Shown piece after piece: positions 16,844 to 25,123 of a DNA stretch of 64,000 nt. Each line of letters opens with the position of its first letter. The stretch's first letter is position 1. The notes beneath the pieces were generated by a model. The model made no database searches and was not told the DNA's origin. It saw nothing but the letters and a program-made list of their open reading frames with translations. Position numbers and translations under genes: made by a program. This stretch comes from Paracraurococcus lichenis (lineage in GTDB: Bacteria > Pseudomonadota > Alphaproteobacteria > Acetobacterales > Acetobacteraceae). The DNA is taken from positions 1 through 64,000 of the forward strand of contig NZ_JAUTWS010000025.1 in assembly GCF_030657435.1 (NCBI RefSeq), given 5' to 3'.

Positions 16844-17929
16844 ATGAAGGTAGCCGTCCTGCATGCGCCGAACGAGCCCCTGACCATCGAGGAGGTCACG
16901 CTGCAGAAGCCCAAGGCGCGGGAGGTGCTGGTGCGCACCGCCTATGCCGGGCTCTGCCACTCCGACCTGCACTTCATCGAGGGGCTCTATCCCCATCCGC
17001 TGCCGACCGTCCCCGGCCATGAGGTCGCGGGCGTGGTGGAGGCGGTCGGCGCCGACGTCACCTATCTGCAGCCGGGCGACCACGTGATCGGCTGCCTCTC
17101 CGTCTTCTGCGGCGCCTGCCAGCAATGCACGGCCGGCCGCACGGTGCTCTGCGAGAACACCGAGGTGAAGATGGTGCCCGGCCAGTCCCGCCGCCTCGCC
17201 TGGAAGGGCGGGGAGGTGATGCACCAGTTCCTGAACCTCTCGGCCTTCGCCGAGCAGTTGCTGGTGCACGAGAATGCGCTGGTGAAGATCGACCGCGACA
17301 TCCCGCTCGACCGCGCGACGCTGGTCGGCTGCGGCGTCATCACCGGCGTCGGCGCCGTCATCAACACCGCCCGCATCCCGGCCGGCGCGACCGTCGCGGT
17401 CATCGGCTGCGGCGGCGTCGGGCTCTCGGCCGTCAATGGCGCGGCGCTCGCCGGCGCCTCGCGCATCATCGCCCTCGACACCCTGCCGGAGAAGCTCGAG
17501 GTGGCGCGCGAGATGGGCGCGACCGACACCATCCTGGTCGGCAACGACGACCCGGTGCAGGCAGTGAAGGACCTGACCGGCGGCGGCGTGGAATACAGCT
17601 TCGAATGCCTCGGCCTGAAGGTCACGGCCGAGCAGAGCTTCGCCATGCTGAAGCCAGGCGGGACGGCCACCATCGTCGGCATGGTGCCCTTCGGCCAGAA
17701 GATCGAGCTGCACGGCTTCGACTTCCTGCGGGAGCGGCGGATCCAGGGCTCCTCGATGGGCTCCAACCACTTCCGCACGGACATGCCGCGGCTGCTGACC
17801 ATGTGGCAGCAGGGCAGGCTGAAGCTCGACCACCTCATCAGCGCGAAGATCAAGTTGTCCGAGATCAACGATGGCTTCAGGCGCCTCAAGGGCGGTCATG
17901 TGGTGCGGCAGTTGATCGAATTCGGCTGA
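16844..17929 (+). CDS. Zinc-dependent alcohol dehydrogenase
   Basis: The 361-residue medium-chain dehydrogenase has catalytic zinc ligands in GLCHSDLHFIEG (Cys about 38) and VPGHEVAGVVEAVG (His-Glu about 59), and structural zinc cysteines in CGACQQCTAGRTVLC (about 90-104). The NAD-binding motif is VIGCGGVGLSAVNGAAL (about 186). The spacing resembles class III/aryl alcohol dehydrogenases. It probably oxidises a primary or aryl alcohol in the cytosol. It diverges from the enoyl-CoA hydratase gene, with a 109-bp shared upstream region. Confidence 0.88.
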   Translation: MKVAVLHAPNEPLTIEEVTLQKPKAREVLVRTAYAGLCHSDLHFIEGLYPHPLPTVPGHEVAGVVEAVGADVTYLQPGDHVIGCLSVFCGACQQCTAGRTVLCENTEVKMVPGQSRRLAWKGGEVMHQFLNLSAFAEQLLVHENALVKIDRDIPLDRATLVGCGVITGVGAVINTARIPAGATVAVIGCGGVGLSAVNGAALAGASRIIALDTLPEKLEVAREMGATDTILVGNDDPVQAVKDLTGGGVEYSFECLGLKVTAEQSFAMLKPGGTATIVGMVPFGQKIELHGFDFLRERRIQGSSMGSNHFRTDMPRLLTMWQQGRLKLDHLISAKIKLSEINDGFRRLKGGHVVRQLIEFG

Positions 17930-17991
17930 GGCGCCGGACGGTCCGGCCTTGCGCCGCGCAGGGCCGGTCCAGGTCGCCGGGGCGATCCGCC

Positions 17992-18528
17992 CTATCGGCG
18001 CCGGTCCAGCCGGTCCATCTCGGACGCGACCATGCCCGCGGCCTCGGCGGTGCGCGGCAGGCGCGGCATGGCGTTCAGCTTCGCCAGCATCGCCTGCGGG
18101 CCGGCGGGGAAGGCGGGGACGGACAGCGCCGCCTCGGCCCGCGCCCGGCTGCCCTCGCGCAGCGCCGCGCCGGCGCGGCGCATCGCCTCGATCACCACCT
18201 GCGGGTCGGCACCGGCGGGGATGCCGAGATAGCCGCGCATCTCGGTGCGGGCGACCTGCAGGGTCTGCAGCACGGCCGGATTGACCTCCGGCGCCCAGCG
18301 CGGGTTGGTCGCCAACTCGCTGGTCAGGAATTCGAGCTGCTCCACCGCGACGGCGGCCTCCGCCGGCTGTCCGGCCCAGCGGCCGGTATTGCCCAGGTTC
18401 CGCGGGGCAAAGAGCGCCGCGCCGCGCACCGGGTCGCCGATGCCGCCGAGGTAGTTCGCCGTGGGATCGACCGTGCAACCCGCGAGGCCGAGGACCAGCA
18501 CCGCCATCACCCCGTGCCTCGGCCGCAT
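17992..18528 (-). CDS. Putative lipoprotein
   Basis: The 178-residue product has a lipoprotein signal peptide: MRPRHGVMAVLVLGLAGC, with lipobox LAGC (Cys 18). The mature part is helical (QLEFLTSELATNPRWAPEVN, LQVARTEMRGYLGIPAGADP) and has no recognised domain. It probably attaches to the outer membrane. The ATG at 18528 is chosen because it places the signal sequence at the N-terminus; the frame itself is open to 18879. Function unknown. Confidence 0.75.
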   Translation of the reverse strand: MRPRHGVMAVLVLGLAGCTVDPTANYLGGIGDPVRGAALFAPRNLGNTGRWAGQPAEAAVAVEQLEFLTSELATNPRWAPEVNPAVLQTLQVARTEMRGYLGIPAGADPQVVIEAMRRAGAALREGSRARAEAALSVPAFPAGPQAMLAKLNAMPRLPRTAEAAGMVASEMDRLDRRR

Positions 18529-18648
18529 GCCGCGCCTCCGCCTCACCGGCCCTGAGCCATAGTCACGAAACGCTGAGCCAACAAGCCGCCGGAAGCGCAG
18601 GGGCGAAACGGGCGTTGCCACGGGACCGGAACGCAACGGAAGGCAACC

Positions 18649-18726
18649 ATGCGCGGCATCCTCCTCTGGCTCCTCGGCCTGCCCATCCCGATCATCATCC
18701 TGCTCTATCTGTTCCACGTCATCTGA
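18649..18726 (+). CDS. 25-residue single-pass membrane peptide
   Basis: The tiny frame encodes MRGILLWLLGLPIPIIILLY plus LFHVI, essentially one hydrophobic helix with a Pro-x-Pro kink. GGAAGG stands 6 bp before the ATG. Such very short WLLG/IPII membrane peptides appear repeatedly in alphaproteobacteria, but none I know has a defined function. It diverges from the lipoprotein gene. Confidence 0.6.
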   Translation: MRGILLWLLGLPIPIIILLYLFHVI

Positions 18727-18889
18727 ACAGAACCGGCGCCGATCGATTGAGCGGCGCAACCTGTTCTCCTCCATGACGCGTCGGGCTGGCCGGCAGACAT
18801 CAGGACCCCTGCCGGCCGGCGGCGCGGAGCGATCTGCGCCGCACGCCCCTGAGCAAATCCCTTCGGCTTTGCGCTGCAATAAAACCCTG

Positions 18890-18952
18890 AGCAGGCTTTC
18901 GCTTCAAAGGGCTGGGCCGCAGGAAGTGTGGCCCAACCCGCGAAAGCCTGCT
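18890..18952. repeat. Long imperfect palindrome (extragenic repeat candidate)
   Basis: A perfect 13-bp outer stem AGCAGGCTTTCGC (18890-18902)/GCGAAAGCCTGCT (18940-18952) encloses a second stem GGGCTGGGCC/GGCCCAACCC. The 394-bp interval 18727-19120 has no gene; apart from this hairpin and the OmpA terminator I see nothing in it. It looks like a mobile or extragenic palindromic repeat. Confidence 0.65.
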
Positions 18953-19064
18953 TAGCCTGACGGCGACGCGCCGCACCGTCCAGTCGCTTGCCTGAGCGGC
19001 CGCATCCAGGCAGCGCCTGCTCCCACCCTCGCATCGGCCGGCAGCGGCAAACCACCCAACGAAA

Positions 19065-19088
19065 AAGGGGCGCCTCGCGGCGCCCCTT
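19065..19088 (-). terminator. Terminator of the first OmpA-type gene
   Basis: Perfect 10-bp stem AAGGGGCGCC/GGCGCCCCTT with a 4-base loop that reads GCGA (a GNRA tetraloop) on the minus-strand transcript, followed there by TTTC. The same 24 bp occur after the other two OmpA-type genes. Confidence 0.9.
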
Positions 19089-19120
19089 CCCGTATCGGCC
19101 TTCGTCGGGTGTGCCGCGCC

Positions 19121-20305
19121 TCAGCGCAGCACGATCTCGACGCGGCGGTTCTGCGGCTCGCGCACGCCGTCGGCGGTCGGCACCAGCGGGCGGCTCTCGC
19201 CGAAGGCGGTCACGCTGATGTCGTTGCGCGAGACGCCGCGCGACACCAGCTCGGCCGCCACCGCATCGGCGCGGCGCTGCGACAGGCGCTGGTTGTACTG
19301 CGGCGTGCCGGAGCGGTCGGCATGGCCGGCCACCTCGATCCGCGTGGAGGCGACGCGGCGGGCATTGTCCGCGGCCTCGCCGATGATCTCCCGGGCGCGG
19401 GCGGTCAGGTCGGCGCGGTCCCAGTCGAAGAAGACCAGGTAGGTGCGCGCCGGGGCGGGCGCCGCGGCGGGGGCCGGGGCGGCGACCGGCGGCGGCGGCG
19501 GCGGCGGCTGGAACAGCGCGTAGCGCAGGCCCAGCATGACCGAGTGGTGGTAGTTGTCGCTCTCCACCTGGCCGGCCGCGATCGGCACGTTGTTCGGCGC
19601 GCGGACAATCGTGTTCAGTTCCGGCTGCAACGTGCCGAAGAAGCGGTACTCGGCAGTCAGCGTCAGGCCAGTCACGCCTAGCCAGGTGAGGGGCGTGGCG
19701 ACGCCGACGATGGCCTGATAGGCGAACTGGGCGTCGGTGTCGTTGGCGAAGATCGTTGCGCCATTGGTGCCCGGGTTGTTGCTCACGCCCCGGATGTTGC
19801 GCCACTCCGTCCAGGCATAACCGGCGCCGATGCCGACATAGGGCTGGAAGATGGACTGGCCGAGGCCGAAATTGGCAAAGTCGAAATCGTAGAAGACGTT
19901 AACCATCGCGCCGTAGACGCGCTGGAATCCGCCGGTCCGGCCGACCGGCGAAAGGCCGAAGCCACCAACGCTGAGGCTGCGAATGCTGTCTACTTCGTTC
20001 TCGCGGTAGTTGCCCTCGATCTCGGCCCGGAAGCCGTTGCCGAAGCCCCAGCCGATGCTGCCGACGCCGCCCCAGCCGAAGTCGAAATTCGCTTTGCCGA
20101 CATTGTTGCGAGTCGCATCGCGGGTCAGGCCGAAATTGCCGCTGCTGATATCCGCGGTCCGGCCGGACACGTCGAATTTCGAGGGGTTGTTCACCCAGTT
20201 CCCACCGGCGCCGACGCCGATGTAGAGGCCGGTGACGGGCTGCGCGCTGGCTGCCGCCGGGACCGCCAGAATGGTCGCTGCCAGCAGCGCCTTCTTCAGA
20301 CTCAT
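19121..20305 (-). CDS. OmpA-type outer membrane protein (paralogue 1)
   Basis: The 394-residue protein has a signal peptide (MSLKKALLAATILAVPAAAS, cleavage after SA near 22), an N-terminal eight-strand beta-barrel domain of about 220 residues (GLYIGVGAGGNWVNNP, YGAMVNVFYDFDFANFGLGQ), a Pro/Ala hinge with seven prolines, and a C-terminal OmpA domain that binds peptidoglycan (YLVFFDWDRADLTARAREII; peptide-binding pattern YNQRLSQRRADAVAAEL). It anchors the outer membrane to the wall. It has its own terminator and a long leader. The barrel is the most divergent of the three copies, with insertions around GVSNNPGTNGATIFANDTDA. Confidence 0.92.
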   Translation of the reverse strand: MSLKKALLAATILAVPAAASAQPVTGLYIGVGAGGNWVNNPSKFDVSGRTADISSGNFGLTRDATRNNVGKANFDFGWGGVGSIGWGFGNGFRAEIEGNYRENEVDSIRSLSVGGFGLSPVGRTGGFQRVYGAMVNVFYDFDFANFGLGQSIFQPYVGIGAGYAWTEWRNIRGVSNNPGTNGATIFANDTDAQFAYQAIVGVATPLTWLGVTGLTLTAEYRFFGTLQPELNTIVRAPNNVPIAAGQVESDNYHHSVMLGLRYALFQPPPPPPPVAAPAPAAAPAPARTYLVFFDWDRADLTARAREIIGEAADNARRVASTRIEVAGHADRSGTPQYNQRLSQRRADAVAAELVSRGVSRNDISVTAFGESRPLVPTADGVREPQNRRVEIVLR

Positions 20306-20780
20306 GACCTGTTCTCTCCGTCCTGGATGCGTGTGCCGCGGGACCCGCTCGGTTCGGGGGCGACACGCGCTCATTCGCCAAAAGAAATCCCGGGCCGCCG
20401 GTTCAGTGGGAGCGATGCAAGCGCTGACGCTGTTGCCCGCATGCCACAATCCTCGGGCGTCCCGTGCCGGTCGCGAGCCGGCGCCCCGCAGGGCGTCGCG
20501 GCCGCGCGGACCGGCCTGCCCGGGGCCAGGGGCTGCGGCATCCTGCCGGCCGAGCGCCATCGGGCATTGGCGGTAGAGCAGATCGGGGCATCGGCGGCGC
20601 GCCACGGCTGCGAGAGCGGGGCCATGGCGGCGCAACGAGGCGGGGCTTGTGGCCGCCGGGCAACCACGCTTCCGGGAAAGTAACAGCAACGCGATCCGGC
20701 CGCCGCAAGCTTGTCGGCCCCGCTTCCCCACAAGGTGAAGGCGCGTCCGCGTCAATCCCGGCGGAGTCGTCCCAATACAG
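20306..20780. other. Intergenic region upstream of OmpA paralogue 1
   Basis: About 475 bp between the start of the first OmpA-type gene and the terminator of the second. It must contain the promoter of paralogue 1. I see no supported gene, and it lacks the ATGGCAAATC element found upstream of the other two copies. Confidence 0.5.
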
Positions 20781-20781
20781 A

Positions 20782-20805
20782 AAGGGGCGCCTCGCGGCGC
20801 CCCTT
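20782..20805 (-). terminator. Terminator of the second OmpA-type gene
   Basis: The identical AAGGGGCGCC/GGCGCCCCTT stem with GCGA loop on the transcript, 25 bp beyond the stop codon of paralogue 2; the following T tract is shorter (TTTC). Confidence 0.88.
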
Positions 20806-20830
20806 CCCAACCTCCCGAGAGGGCCTCCGC

Positions 20831-21916
20831 TCAGCGCAGGACGATCTCGACGCGGCGGTTCTGCGGCTCGCGCACGCCGTCGGCGGTCGGCACCAGCGGG
20901 CGGCTCTCGCCATAGGCGGTGACGGTGATCTCGTTCCGGCTGATGCCCTGGCGGACCAGCTCGGCGGCGACGTTGTCGGCGCGGCGCTGCGACAGGCGCT
21001 GGTTGTACTGCGGCGTGCCGGAGCGGTCGGCATGGCCGGCCACCTCGATCCGCGTCGAGGAGACACGGCGGCTGTTCTGCGCCGCCTCGGTGATGATCTC
21101 CCGCGCGCGGGCGGTCAGGTCGGCGCGGTCCCAGTCGAAGAAGACCAGGTAGGTGCGCGCCGCGGCCGGCGGGGCGACCGGGGCGACGACCGGGGCGGCC
21201 GGCGGCGGCGCCGGCGAGTAGAAGGCGTAGCGGATGCCGACCAGGGCCGAGTAGTTGTCGTTGCTCGGCTTCCAGTTCACACGCTGCGACACGGTCGGGG
21301 TGACGCGCGAGGCGTCCTTGAAGCTCGGATCCGTGGTGCCGTAGTACCGGCCCTCGAGCGTGAAGGCGAGGTTGGGCGTGAGCTGGTAGGCGATGCCGGC
21401 GATGCCCTGATAGGCGAGCTCGCCCTCCGTCTGGGTGGAGGGGAAGCCGATTCGCGCACCCTTGCGGATCTGGTTCCAGCCATAGCCGACGCCGGCGCCG
21501 ATATAGGGCACGACCGGCCAGCCGAAGTTGAAGTCGTACAGCACGTTGACCATCGCGGCGTAGTTCTCGAGGTAGCCGCTGCCGGCGGTGCCGACGATGC
21601 CCGGGACCTTGTACTTGCGGACGTCGTTGGTGCGGTAATTGCCCTCGACCTCGGCGCGCAGGCCATTGCCGAAGCCCCAGCCGATGCTGGCGACCGCGGC
21701 CCAGCCCGGCTCGGTGATCGCAGTCGCCTTGCCGCCCACCGTGGTGCCGGGCAGGCCGAGGGTGGAAATGGTGCTGCGGGAATAATTGCCGTCCGCGTCA
21801 TCGCGGAAATTCACGCCGGCCCCGGCGCCGACATACAGGCCGGTGACCGGCTGCGCCTGCGCGGCCACCGGCAGCGCCAGCACGGTGGCGGCCAGAAGGG
21901 CCTTCCTGAAGGTCAT
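20831..21916 (-). CDS. OmpA-type outer membrane protein (paralogue 2)
   Basis: The 361-residue protein has signal peptide MTFRKALLAATVLALPVAAQ, a beta-barrel domain (GLYVGAGAGVNFRDDADGNY, PYIGAGVGYGWNQIRKGARI, LAYQGIAGIAYQLTPNLAFT), a short Pro/Ala hinge and the OmpA peptidoglycan-binding domain (YLVFFDWDRADLTARAREII, YNQRLSQRRADNVAAELVRQ). The C-terminal third is almost the same as in its two neighbours, while the barrel loops differ, consistent with exposed surface regions. The ATG at 21916 follows GGAGAGAC. It is a monocistronic unit with its own terminator. Confidence 0.92.
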   Translation of the reverse strand: MTFRKALLAATVLALPVAAQAQPVTGLYVGAGAGVNFRDDADGNYSRSTISTLGLPGTTVGGKATAITEPGWAAVASIGWGFGNGLRAEVEGNYRTNDVRKYKVPGIVGTAGSGYLENYAAMVNVLYDFNFGWPVVPYIGAGVGYGWNQIRKGARIGFPSTQTEGELAYQGIAGIAYQLTPNLAFTLEGRYYGTTDPSFKDASRVTPTVSQRVNWKPSNDNYSALVGIRYAFYSPAPPPAAPVVAPVAPPAAARTYLVFFDWDRADLTARAREIITEAAQNSRRVSSTRIEVAGHADRSGTPQYNQRLSQRRADNVAAELVRQGISRNEITVTAYGESRPLVPTADGVREPQNRRVEIVLR

Positions 21917-22077
21917 AATCGTCTCTCCTCGCTTCGGCGGCGGTCGTTCTGCGTCGCAGTGCCAGTGCGGCAGGCGGACAGGACGATGCGAGGGCGGACG
22001 CTAACATCGCATATCGTATAATGGCAGACGACCCGAACCATTCGCAGGCCATTGTGGCTGCCAGGCCACAGACCGGG

Positions 22078-22094
22078 ATGGCAAATCCGTCACA
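22078..22094 (-). promoter_or_regulatory. Conserved upstream element of OmpA paralogue 2
   Basis: ATGGCAAATCCGTCACA here and ATGGCAAATCGGTCACA at 23405 differ by one base, and both begin exactly 162 bp upstream of the respective start codon. The conservation in otherwise different intergenic DNA suggests a promoter element or regulator site. Confidence 0.5.
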
Positions 22095-22137
22095 CCGCGC
22101 CCGTGGCGCGATGTGGCGAGCGCCGCCTCCAAACGAA

Positions 22138-22161
22138 AAGGGGCGCCTCGCGGCGCCCCTT
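22138..22161 (-). terminator. Terminator of the third OmpA-type gene
   Basis: Third copy of the AAGGGGCGCC/GGCGCCCCTT stem with GCGA loop on the transcript, followed by TTTTCG, 26 bp beyond the stop codon of paralogue 3. Confidence 0.9.
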
Positions 22162-22187
22162 CCCAAAGCTCCCGGGAAGGCCTGCGC

Positions 22188-23243
22188 TCAGCGCAGGACG
22201 ATCTCGACGCGGCGGTTCTGCGGCTCGCGCACGCCGTCGGCGGTCGGCACCAGCGGCCGGCTCTCGCCATAGGCCGTGACGGCGATCTCGTTGCGCGCGA
22301 TGCCCTGGCGGACCAGTTCGGCGGCGACGGTATCGGCGCGGCGCTGCGACAGGCGCTGGTTGTACTGCGGCGTGCCGGAGCGGTCGGCATGGCCGGCCAC
22401 CTCGATGCGCGTCGTCTGGGTGCGCTTCGCGTTCTGCGCCGCCTCGGCGATGATCTGCCGGGCGCGGTCGGTCAGGTCGGCGCGGTCCCAGTCGAAGAAG
22501 ACCAGGTAGGTGCGGGCGGCGGCCGGCGGCGCCACCGGGGCGACCACCGGCGCGGCCGGCGCGGCCGCGGGCGCGTTGAAGGCGTAGCGGACGCCGAGCA
22601 GGACCGAGTGGTTGTAGTTCGTCGGCTCGATCTTGCCGGAGGCCAGCACGCGGCCATTGGCGGCGCCGCTGCGCACCTCGGCATCGAGCTTCGGATCGAG
22701 CGTGCCGTAGAAGCGGTACTCGGCGGTCAGGGTCAGGCCCGCACCCAGGTTGTAGCCGACGCCGGCGATGCCCTGGTAGGCGAAGTTGCCGGCCGTGTCG
22801 GTGGAGGTCGTGGTCAGCGCGCCGGTGGTGGCGCGGATCTTGTGCGACTCGACCCAGCCATAGCCGGCACCCACGCCGAGATAGGGGGTGATCGGCGAGC
22901 CGGTCTGGATGTCGTACACGGCGTTGACCATCACGCCGTAGTTCAGCACCGAGCCCGCGGTGTCGGAGGCGCGCACGCCGCCGATCGTCGAGCGCCGCAG
23001 GTCGTTGGAGCGGTAGTTGCCCTCGAGCTCGGCGCGGAGGCCATTGCCGAAGCCCCAGCCGAGCGCGCCCAGGCCGACCGCGCCGACATCCTTGTACTTC
23101 AGCTTCAGGCCGCTGTCGGTCGACTCCTGATGGTAGTTCAGGCCGGCGCCGGCACCGACATAGAGGCCCGACACGGGCTGCGCCTGGGCGGCCACCGGCA
23201 GCGCCAGAACCGTCGCGGCCAGAAGGGCCTTGCGGAGGGTCAT
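22188..23243 (-). CDS. OmpA-type outer membrane protein (paralogue 3)
   Basis: The 351-residue protein has signal peptide MTLRKALLAATVLALPVAAQ, nearly the same as paralogue 2, a beta-barrel domain (GLYVGAGAGLNYHQESTDSG, YLGVGAGYGWVESHKIRATT, FAYQGIAGVGYNLGAGLTLT), an Ala/Pro hinge and the shared OmpA domain (YLVFFDWDRADLTDRARQII, YNQRLSQRRADTVAAELVRQ). The ATG at 23243 is chosen over an in-frame upstream ATG at 23300 because it starts the signal peptide and is preceded by GGAGAGAC. It is the first copy in transcription order but independently terminated. Confidence 0.92.
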   Translation of the reverse strand: MTLRKALLAATVLALPVAAQAQPVSGLYVGAGAGLNYHQESTDSGLKLKYKDVGAVGLGALGWGFGNGLRAELEGNYRSNDLRRSTIGGVRASDTAGSVLNYGVMVNAVYDIQTGSPITPYLGVGAGYGWVESHKIRATTGALTTTSTDTAGNFAYQGIAGVGYNLGAGLTLTAEYRFYGTLDPKLDAEVRSGAANGRVLASGKIEPTNYNHSVLLGVRYAFNAPAAAPAAPVVAPVAPPAAARTYLVFFDWDRADLTDRARQIIAEAAQNAKRTQTTRIEVAGHADRSGTPQYNQRLSQRRADTVAAELVRQGIARNEIAVTAYGESRPLVPTADGVREPQNRRVEIVLR

Positions 23244-23404
23244 CCTCGTCTCTCCTCGATCCTTAGAGGCAATTCCGTCGCACCGCCGTCCGCACATCAC
23301 GCGCGATCAGCGAAGCGTCACGGCGTAGTATCACCCCATGGGCGAGAAGGGCAGGGTTGCCGGACCATTTGCGCATCGATGTGGCGCGAATGTCACGACT
23401 GCCG

Positions 23405-23421
23405 ATGGCAAATCGGTCACA
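23405..23421 (-). promoter_or_regulatory. Conserved upstream element of OmpA paralogue 3
   Basis: Matches the element at 22078-22094 in 16 of 17 positions and lies at the same distance (162 bp) from the start codon. It is within the 235-bp gap between this gene and purK. Confidence 0.5.
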
Positions 23422-23478
23422 GTCCGAAACCCGGCGATACGGAGCAGCGGCAGGCGGTCCGGTCGCGCTCGCGGGCCG

Positions 23479-24618
23479 TCAGCGGCCGAAGAAGTCCGCC
23501 GGATCCTCGAGCCCGGCAAGGCCGCCCAGCGGCAGCAGCCGGTTGGCATGGCCGATCTTGCGGCCCGGCCGCGCTTCGTCCTTGCCATAGAGATGCGGCA
23601 CCACGCCGGGCTGCTCCAGCAGCCCCGGCCAGCGCGCCATGCCCTCGGGCCCGACCAGGTTCAGCATAACAACATCGTGATGTTGCGCGGGGTCGGCCAG
23701 GGGCAGGCCGGCGACGGCGCGCACATGCTGCTCGAACTGGCTGGCGGCGCAGCCATCCATGGTCCAGTGGCCGGAATTGTGCGGCCGCGGCGCGATCTCG
23801 TTGCCGAGCAGCCGGCCGTCCGGCAGCAGGAACAGCTCGAGCGCCAGCACGCCGATGAGGCCGAGCGACTCGGCGACCGCCGCGGCATGCCGGCGCGCCG
23901 CCGCCGCGATCTCCGGCGCGACGCGCGCCGGGGCGATGCTGAGGTCGAGGATGTGGTCGCGGTGCCGGTTCTCCACCGCGTCATAGACCGCCGAGGCGCC
24001 GTCCGCCCCGCGCGCGGCGATGCCGGAAAGCTCCGCCACGAAGGGCACGAAGGCTTCCAGGATCAGCGGCTTCGGCGAGAGTTGGGCGAAGGCGGCGGCC
24101 GCGTCCTCCGGCCGGCGCAGGACGGCCTGGCCGCGCCCGTCATAGCCGAGGCGGGTGGTCTTCAGCACCGCCGGCAGGCCGATCGCGGCGATGGCGGCCG
24201 CGAGGTCCGACTCGTCGTGCACCGCCCGCCAGGGGGCGACGGGGACGCCGGCGCGCTCGAGGAAAGCCTTCTCCCGCAGCCGGTCCTGGCAGATCCGCAG
24301 CACCTCGACGCCGGGGCGGCAGGGGGCGAGGGGTTCGAGCGCCGCCAGCGTCTCGGCCGGGACATTCTCAAACTCGAAGGTCACCACATCGACCGCCGCG
24401 GCGAAGCGGCCGAGCGCCGCCGCGTCCTCGTAGGGCGCGACGGTCGCGGCGGCGGCGACCTGCATGCCGGGGCTGTCGGCCTCCGGCGCATAGACATGGC
24501 AGCGATAGCCGAGCCGCGCCGCCGCCAGCGCCGACATCCGGCCGAGCTGGCCGCCGCCGAGAATGCCGATGGTCGCGCCGGGGGGGAGGGGAAAGCGGTC
24601 CGCGAAAGCGTCGCTCAC
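23479..24618 (-). CDS. purK: N5-carboxyaminoimidazole ribonucleotide synthase
   Basis: The 379-residue ATP-grasp enzyme uses ATP and bicarbonate to convert AIR to N5-CAIR in purine synthesis. Landmarks are TIGILGGGQLGRMSALAAAR (about 16-35), VTFEFENVPAETL, the ATP-grasp segments GLPAVLKTTRLGYDGRGQAV (about 147) and LGNEIAPRPHNSGHWTMDGC (about 267). The start is the GTG at 24618, overlapping the purE stop codon (GTGA), so translation is coupled to purE. Length is usual for PurK. Confidence 0.95.
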   Translation of the reverse strand: MSDAFADRFPLPPGATIGILGGGQLGRMSALAAARLGYRCHVYAPEADSPGMQVAAAATVAPYEDAAALGRFAAAVDVVTFEFENVPAETLAALEPLAPCRPGVEVLRICQDRLREKAFLERAGVPVAPWRAVHDESDLAAAIAAIGLPAVLKTTRLGYDGRGQAVLRRPEDAAAAFAQLSPKPLILEAFVPFVAELSGIAARGADGASAVYDAVENRHRDHILDLSIAPARVAPEIAAAARRHAAAVAESLGLIGVLALELFLLPDGRLLGNEIAPRPHNSGHWTMDGCAASQFEQHVRAVAGLPLADPAQHHDVVMLNLVGPEGMARWPGLLEQPGVVPHLYGKDEARPGRKIGHANRLLPLGGLAGLEDPADFFGR

Positions 24619-25109
24619 GCCGGCGTCTCCGGCACGCCCTCGGTCTGCGCCGCGCGCCAGGCATCGAGGCGGCGCGCGAGGTCGGGGTCCGACAGCGCCA
24701 GGATCGCGGCCGCCAGCAGCCCGGCATTGATCGCGCCGGCGCGCCCGATGGCGAGCGTCCCGACCGGCACGCCGCCCGGCATCTGCACGATGGAGAGCAG
24801 GGAATCCATGCCCTTCAAGGCGTGGCTCTCGACCGGCACGCCGAGCACCGGCAGCGGCGTCATCGCCGCCGCCATGCCGGGCAGATGGGCCGCGCCGCCA
24901 GCGCCGGCGATGATGACCCGGAGCCCCCGCCCGCGCGCCGTCCGGGCATAGTCATGCAGGCGGTCCGGCGTGCGGTGGGCGGAGACCACCTTCGTCTCGT
25001 GCGGCACGCCGAGCCGCTCCAGCGTCTCGGCGGCATGGCGCATCGTCTCCCAGTCGGAGCGGCTGCCCATGATGACGCCGACGAGCGGCGCCGGCCCTGT
25101 GGGGGTCAT
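24615..25109 (-). CDS. purE: N5-carboxyaminoimidazole ribonucleotide mutase
   Basis: The 164-residue class I PurE shifts the carboxyl group of N5-CAIR to give CAIR, acting directly after PurK. The family core is complete: VGVIMGSRSDWETMRHAAET (about 10-29), HETKVVSAHRTPDRLHDYAR (about 37-56) and VIIAGAGGAAHLPGMAAAMT (about 65-84), then GVPVESHALKGMDSLLSIVQMPGGVP, quoted in part. It is the first gene of the purEK operon. A Lys/Leu-rich DUF465 gene lies upstream on the same strand. Confidence 0.96.
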   Translation of the reverse strand: MTPTGPAPLVGVIMGSRSDWETMRHAAETLERLGVPHETKVVSAHRTPDRLHDYARTARGRGLRVIIAGAGGAAHLPGMAAAMTPLPVLGVPVESHALKGMDSLLSIVQMPGGVPVGTLAIGRAGAINAGLLAAAILALSDPDLARRLDAWRAAQTEGVPETPA

Positions 25110-25123
25110 GTTCCGTGACGTAC

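Noticed and set aside
18529..18879. N-terminal extension of the lipoprotein at 17992-18528
   Set aside because: The lipobox signal sequence starts at 18528. The upstream frame also overlaps the small membrane peptide on the other strand.
20306..20755. N-terminal extension of OmpA paralogue 1 by 150 codons
   Set aside because: The frame is open, but the signal peptide starts at 20305 and the upstream translation is Arg- and Ala-rich without homology.
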